From CANJUD01 sp043750035 (GTDB lineage Bacteria; Bacteroidota; Bacteroidia; UKL13-3): a stretch of 9,284 nt of DNA. Shown one piece after another: positions 6,566 through 9,284 of the stretch. The translations under genes were made by a program, and so were the position numbers. The notes under the pieces are model-generated. The model was not told where the DNA came from. It made no database searches and saw nothing but the letters and a program-made list of their open reading frames with translations. Every line of letters starts with the position of its first letter. Position 1 is the stretch's first letter. The stretch lies in NCBI GenBank assembly GCA_043750035.1, contig JAYVCI010000085.1, positions 1 to 9,284 on the forward strand, in the 5' to 3' direction.

Positions 6566-6667
6566 ATGTTCAAAATCAAAATAATTTTAACCTTTGTATC
6601 GAATACTATATTATATATTATAATAATTATTTGCCATCTGGCTTCATGTGTCTCGGCCAAAAGATGA
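6566..6667 (+). pseudogene. Tiny lipoprotein-like ORF, probably frameshifted remnant
   Basis: A 33-codon frame begins MFKIKIILTF, has a long hydrophobic core (residues 6-23) and reaches a lipobox-like LASC with Cys28, then stops after VSAKR. This looks like a lipoprotein signal peptide with almost no mature protein. The stop follows a run of four A (6661-6664 region). Removing one A would continue the frame as AKDESRRKQSLDTIPLPKK and on to about 6770, antisense to the radA end. Either a homopolymer frameshift or the truncated start of a lost gene is possible. It starts 10 nt after the DUF1801 stop. Confidence 0.3.
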
Positions 6668-6701
6668 GAGCCGGCGGAAGCAAAGTCTTGATACTATTCC
6701 G

Positions 6702-8051
6702 CTACCCAAAAAGCAATCCCATCAGCTCCTCAATCTTCCCCACCGGATTGATACTTATTTTTGCTTTGAGTGATGATTGGTAATTTCCTTTTGCGATAAA
6801 AATTTCTTTATAGCCCAATTTTTCTGCTTCGGCTATGCGTTGCTCTATGCGGTTTACGGGGCGTATCTCGCCGCTTAATCCCAGCTCGCCGGCAAAGGTG
6901 GCCATGGCGGGTAACGGTATATCGGTAAACGAACTTATGATAGCAGCAACAATTGCTAAATCAATTCCGGTATCATCAATTTTGAGCCCGCCTGTTATAT
7001 TTACAAATACATCTTGGGTACCCAGTCTTTGTCCTGCTTTTTTTTCTAGAATTGCTAAAAGCATATTCAATCTTTTTGCATCATAACCTGTGGTAGTTCG
7101 CTGCGGAGTTCCATATACTGCGGGGCTAACCAATGCTTGGGTTTCTACCAATAAAGGTCGCATACCTTCCAGTGTAACACCAATGGCGATGCCCGCCACT
7201 GGCCCATCGTGCTGCGAAACTAAAATTTCTGAAGGGTTGCTAACTTGGCGTAATCCGGTGCCTTGCATTTCATATATTCCAATTTCACTCGTACTTCCAA
7301 AACGATTTTTGATGGTGCGAAGTATTCTATATAAATTATGTTTATCACCTTCAAATTGTAATACCGTATCAACCATGTGTTCCAATACTTTTGGACCTGC
7401 AAGCGAACCATCTTTTGTTATATGTCCAATTAATATAATAGGTATGTCTTCATCTTTTGCCAAACGCATAAAATCAGCGGCACTTTCTCTTATCTGCGAT
7501 ACACTTCCCGGGGCACTTTCTACATATTCATTTCGCATGGTTTGTATAGAGTCAACTATTACAAGTGCAGGTTGAAGTTCTTTAATTTGTTTGATAACTT
7601 GGTTGGTAACTGTTTCAGTAAGTATATAACAATTGTCAGGTAATTTATTTAAACGCTCAGCACGCATTCTTATTTGCGAACCACTTTCTTCGCCAGATAT
7701 ATATAATACATTGCCGGTGGTAAATTGTGTAGCAACCTGTAGCATCAAAGTACTTTTGCCAATGCCTGGTTCTCCTCCAATAAGTATTAATGAACCAGGA
7801 ACTATTCCACCTCCAAGAACTCTATTAAATTCTTCATCGGGTGTTATAATACGTTCGTTACTGGTGGTAGAAATCTGGGGTAGGGGAGTGGGCTTGTGAT
7901 CGCTGCTGGGCTTGGTCTGTCCCGGCTTTGACTTGGTTTTAAATTCTTCTACAAACGAATTCCAACTGTTGCATGAAGGGCATTTGCCCAACCATTTGTG
8001 GGCCTCAAAAGCACATTGCTGACAAACATATACAGTGCTTTGTTTGGCCAC
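6702..8051 (-). CDS. radA: DNA repair protein RadA (Sms)
   Basis: RadA is a RecA-like, DnaB-type ATPase that processes recombination intermediates and promotes branch migration. This 449-residue copy is complete: a C4 zinc finger (Cys10, 13, 24, 27), Walker A GGEPGIGKST (92-101), Walker B LVIVDSIQ (163-170), the RadA-specific KNRFG (248-252), and the Lon-protease-like C-terminal domain about 275-449 (SPAVYGTPQRTTTGYD, ITGGLKIDDTGIDLA, FAGELGLSGEIRPV). Lon proteolytic activity is not expected in RadA. The start codon is GTG (8051-8049), set by the usual MAK-x(4)-YVCQxC beginning; no ATG lies close upstream in frame. Only 7 nt separate it from the FKBP stop, so it is probably the last gene of a gltA-FKBP-radA strand cluster. 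Confidence 0.97.
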   Translation of the reverse strand: MAKQSTVYVCQQCAFEAHKWLGKCPSCNSWNSFVEEFKTKSKPGQTKPSSDHKPTPLPQISTTSNERIITPDEEFNRVLGGGIVPGSLILIGGEPGIGKSTLMLQVATQFTTGNVLYISGEESGSQIRMRAERLNKLPDNCYILTETVTNQVIKQIKELQPALVIVDSIQTMRNEYVESAPGSVSQIRESAADFMRLAKDEDIPIILIGHITKDGSLAGPKVLEHMVDTVLQFEGDKHNLYRILRTIKNRFGSTSEIGIYEMQGTGLRQVSNPSEILVSQHDGPVAGIAIGVTLEGMRPLLVETQALVSPAVYGTPQRTTTGYDAKRLNMLLAILEKKAGQRLGTQDVFVNITGGLKIDDTGIDLAIVAAIISSFTDIPLPAMATFAGELGLSGEIRPVNRIEQRIAEAEKLGYKEIFIAKGNYQSSLKAKISINPVGKIEELMGLLFG

Positions 8052-8058
8052 AGAATTT

Positions 8059-8556
8059 TTATTTAAAATCCACCAATGTTATATCAAATGCCAATACTGA
8101 ATTTCCGGGAATTCCATTATAATCATTTGAGCCGTAAGCCAAACTAGATGGTATGATAAAGGTTCCTTTCCCGCCCTTTTTAAGAGTAGAAACTGATAAA
8201 CCCCATCCTTGAATTACACCTTGATAGGTAAATTTAAAATCTTTTCCGGGTTTTGATGCGTCAAACTCATTGCCATTCAAATAGTAGCCACGGTATTGGA
8301 CTATCACTGTATCTTTACTTGTAGGGTTTCTTTCTCCTTTACCACTATCAGAAACAACAGCATAGATTCCACCGTTAATTAATTTTCCGTTCAATTTTTT
8401 CTCAGCCACATATTTAGTGATGATTTCGGCATCAACTTCATTTTGGGTTTTGAAATTTTGTCTTTCGCCACCATCCATTTTTGTTTCGGAAGTACGGCTG
8501 TTTTTGCAAGCAAACATAATAGTAGTTGCTAGTGCGAGGATGTATATTTTTTTCAT
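8059..8556 (-). CDS. FKBP-type peptidyl-prolyl cis-trans isomerase, lipoprotein
   Basis: The 165-residue protein starts at MKKIYILALATTIMFAC, a short signal peptide with a loose Bacteroidota-type lipobox (MFAC, Cys17), so it is probably anchored on the periplasmic side. After a linker (18-60) comes one FKBP domain (about 62-165) with VIQGWGL (114-120), LKKGGKGTFIIPSSLAYG (125-142) and SVLAFDITLVDF (153-164), covering most of the prolyl isomerase pocket. It should assist folding of exported proteins. A longer frame from 8616 adds 20 residues read from a tandem repeat and is not the real start. The gene lies 103 nt after gltA and 7 nt before radA on the same strand. Confidence 0.92.
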   Translation of the reverse strand: MKKIYILALATTIMFACKNSRTSETKMDGGERQNFKTQNEVDAEIITKYVAEKKLNGKLINGGIYAVVSDSGKGERNPTSKDTVIVQYRGYYLNGNEFDASKPGKDFKFTYQGVIQGWGLSVSTLKKGGKGTFIIPSSLAYGSNDYNGIPGNSVLAFDITLVDFK

Positions 8557-8564
8557 AATTAGTT

Positions 8565-8653
8565 GTAGGGGTAAGGGATAAGGGATAAGGAGTAAGGAGC
8601 AAGGAGTAAGGGCCATTCGGCGTCAGCCTCCTTGCTCCTTATTGCTTACTCCT
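8565..8653. repeat. Inverted array of 7-nt repeats between gltA and the FKBP gene
   Basis: The left arm holds six full heptamers of pattern RYAAGGR (8571-8612: gtaaggg, ataaggg, ataagga, gtaagga, gcaagga, gtaaggg) after a partial unit at 8565-8570. The right arm holds three heptamers in reverse orientation (8629-8649: tccttgc, tccttat, tgcttac). TAAGGAGCAAGGAG (8593-8606) pairs perfectly with CTCCTTGCTCCTTA (8628-8641), a 14-bp stem around a 21-nt centre that contains GGCCATTCGGCG. In the minus-strand transcript this hairpin lies after the gltA stop, so it may stabilise the gltA mRNA end or attenuate readthrough. It lacks a following T-run, so it is not a standard intrinsic terminator. Confidence 0.8.
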
Positions 8654-8659
8654 ATATTA

Positions 8660-9284
8660 TTATATCATTTTCATTAAAGCTTCAGTAGTAATTGATTTTG
8701 GTCTTTCCAATGGCAAACTTAAAGCACGGTCCCAGCAGAGTGAGGCCATTACGCCTAACGACCTGCTCACCCCGAACATTACTGTATAGAAATCTTCTTC
8801 TACCATTCCGTAGTGCTGTAGCAATGCCCCGCTATGTGCATCCACATTGGGCCATGGGTTTTTTACTTTGCCCAATGATTCCAATATTGGCGGTACTACA
8901 TCATATACATTCCACACGGTGTTTATCATATCATCATCGGGCATGTGTTTTTTGGCAAAGCCCATTTGCGATATAAACCTTGGGTCTGTTTTACGCAATA
9001 CCGCATGGCCATAACCAGGCACTACTTGCCCCTGTGCCAAAGTATCTTTTACATATTGGGCTATTTGTTCTTTGCTCGGGCGTTTTGTATTTAATGATTC
9101 GCACATTCCTTGCAGCCAACGTATCACTTCTTGGTTTGCCAACCCGTGCAATGGGCCTGCAAGTCCGTTCATGCCGGCTGCAAATGCAAGATACGGATCG
9201 CTCAATGCCGAACCCACTAAATGTGTAGTGTGTGCAGATACATTGCCACCTTCGTGGTCGCTGTGTATGGTCATATATAAACGC
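8660..9284 (-). CDS. gltA: Citrate synthase, eukaryotic/mitochondrial-like type (C-terminal part, cut by window edge)
   Basis: Citrate synthase joins acetyl-CoA and oxaloacetate as the entry step of the TCA cycle. About 207 C-terminal residues are visible and the reading frame continues off the right edge (…RLY before MTIHSDHEGG). All three catalytic residues are present: His in PLHGLANQ (codon about 9148-9146), His in GYGHAVLRKTDPR (about 9007-9005) and Asp in NVDAHSGALL (about 8842-8840). The sequence SDHEGGNVSAHT, SALSDPYLAFAAGMNGLAGPLHGLANQEV and YGHAVLRKTDPR follow the animal/plant mitochondrial enzyme rather than the E. coli hexameric type. The protein ends LPLERPKSITTEALMKMI. It is the first visible gene of a minus-strand cluster with the FKBP gene and radA. 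Confidence 0.95.
   Translation of the reverse strand, partial: RLYMTIHSDHEGGNVSAHTTHLVGSALSDPYLAFAAGMNGLAGPLHGLANQEVIRWLQGMCESLNTKRPSKEQIAQYVKDTLAQGQVVPGYGHAVLRKTDPRFISQMGFAKKHMPDDDMINTVWNVYDVVPPILESLGKVKNPWPNVDAHSGALLQHYGMVEEDFYTVMFGVSRSLGVMASLCWDRALSLPLERPKSITTEALMKMI

Noticed and set aside
7090..7575. Open frame of 161 codons on the plus strand within radA
   Set aside because: It is antisense to a clearly coding, fully conserved radA and its Cys/Ser/Pro-rich translation has no domain.
8557..8616. A 20-residue N-terminal extension of the FKBP protein
   Set aside because: It is read from the tandem heptamer repeat and would place the lipoprotein signal peptide internally; the ATG at 8556 gives a normal signal start.
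8565..8653. CRISPR array
   Set aside because: Units are 7 nt with no spacers, and no cas gene is nearby; it is a simple inverted heptamer array.

Overview
The window looks like a chromosomal segment from a member of the Bacteroidota. The evidence is AT-rich DNA, start codons preceded by A-rich stretches rather than strong Shine-Dalgarno sites, several TAnnTTTG promoter elements of the Bacteroidota type, an FKBP lipoprotein beside radA, a eukaryotic-type citrate synthase, and short GC-rich palindromes. A lineage near the Sphingobacteriia/Chitinophagia is plausible, but the sequence alone does not fix it.

Left part (1-2153). A divergent gene start sits at the left edge. It abuts a type I restriction-modification remnant: an hsdM reading frame that begins just before the NPPF catalytic motif, so it lacks the SAM-binding N-terminal half, followed with an 11-nt overlap by a full-length hsdS. 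The hsdS carries a GC-rich palindromic repeat inserted in frame in the linker before its second target-recognition domain. A 38-codon membrane-protein-like ORF follows and stops inside a second palindrome.

Middle part (2222-5627). After a possible terminator come a BCS1-like AAA+ ATPase with its own promoter element, then a PD-(D/E)XK nuclease-family protein and a WYL-domain regulator in tight tandem. With the RM remnant next door, this resembles a small defence island. The nuclease/WYL pair, possibly with the ATPase, is the best candidate for a poorly described system.

Right part (5699-9284). Two small housekeeping-type genes (an AHSA1/SRPBCC protein and a DUF1801 protein) lie on the plus strand and face a minus-strand core cluster: citrate synthase (cut by the window edge), an FKBP-type peptidyl-prolyl isomerase lipoprotein, and radA, which uses a GTG start. 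An unusual inverted array of 7-nt repeats lies between gltA and the FKBP gene. A tiny lipoprotein-like ORF, probably frameshifted, fills the gap between the DUF1801 gene and radA.

The transition from accessory to core genes falls around 5630-5700. No rRNA, tRNA, CRISPR array, transposase or integrase was seen.
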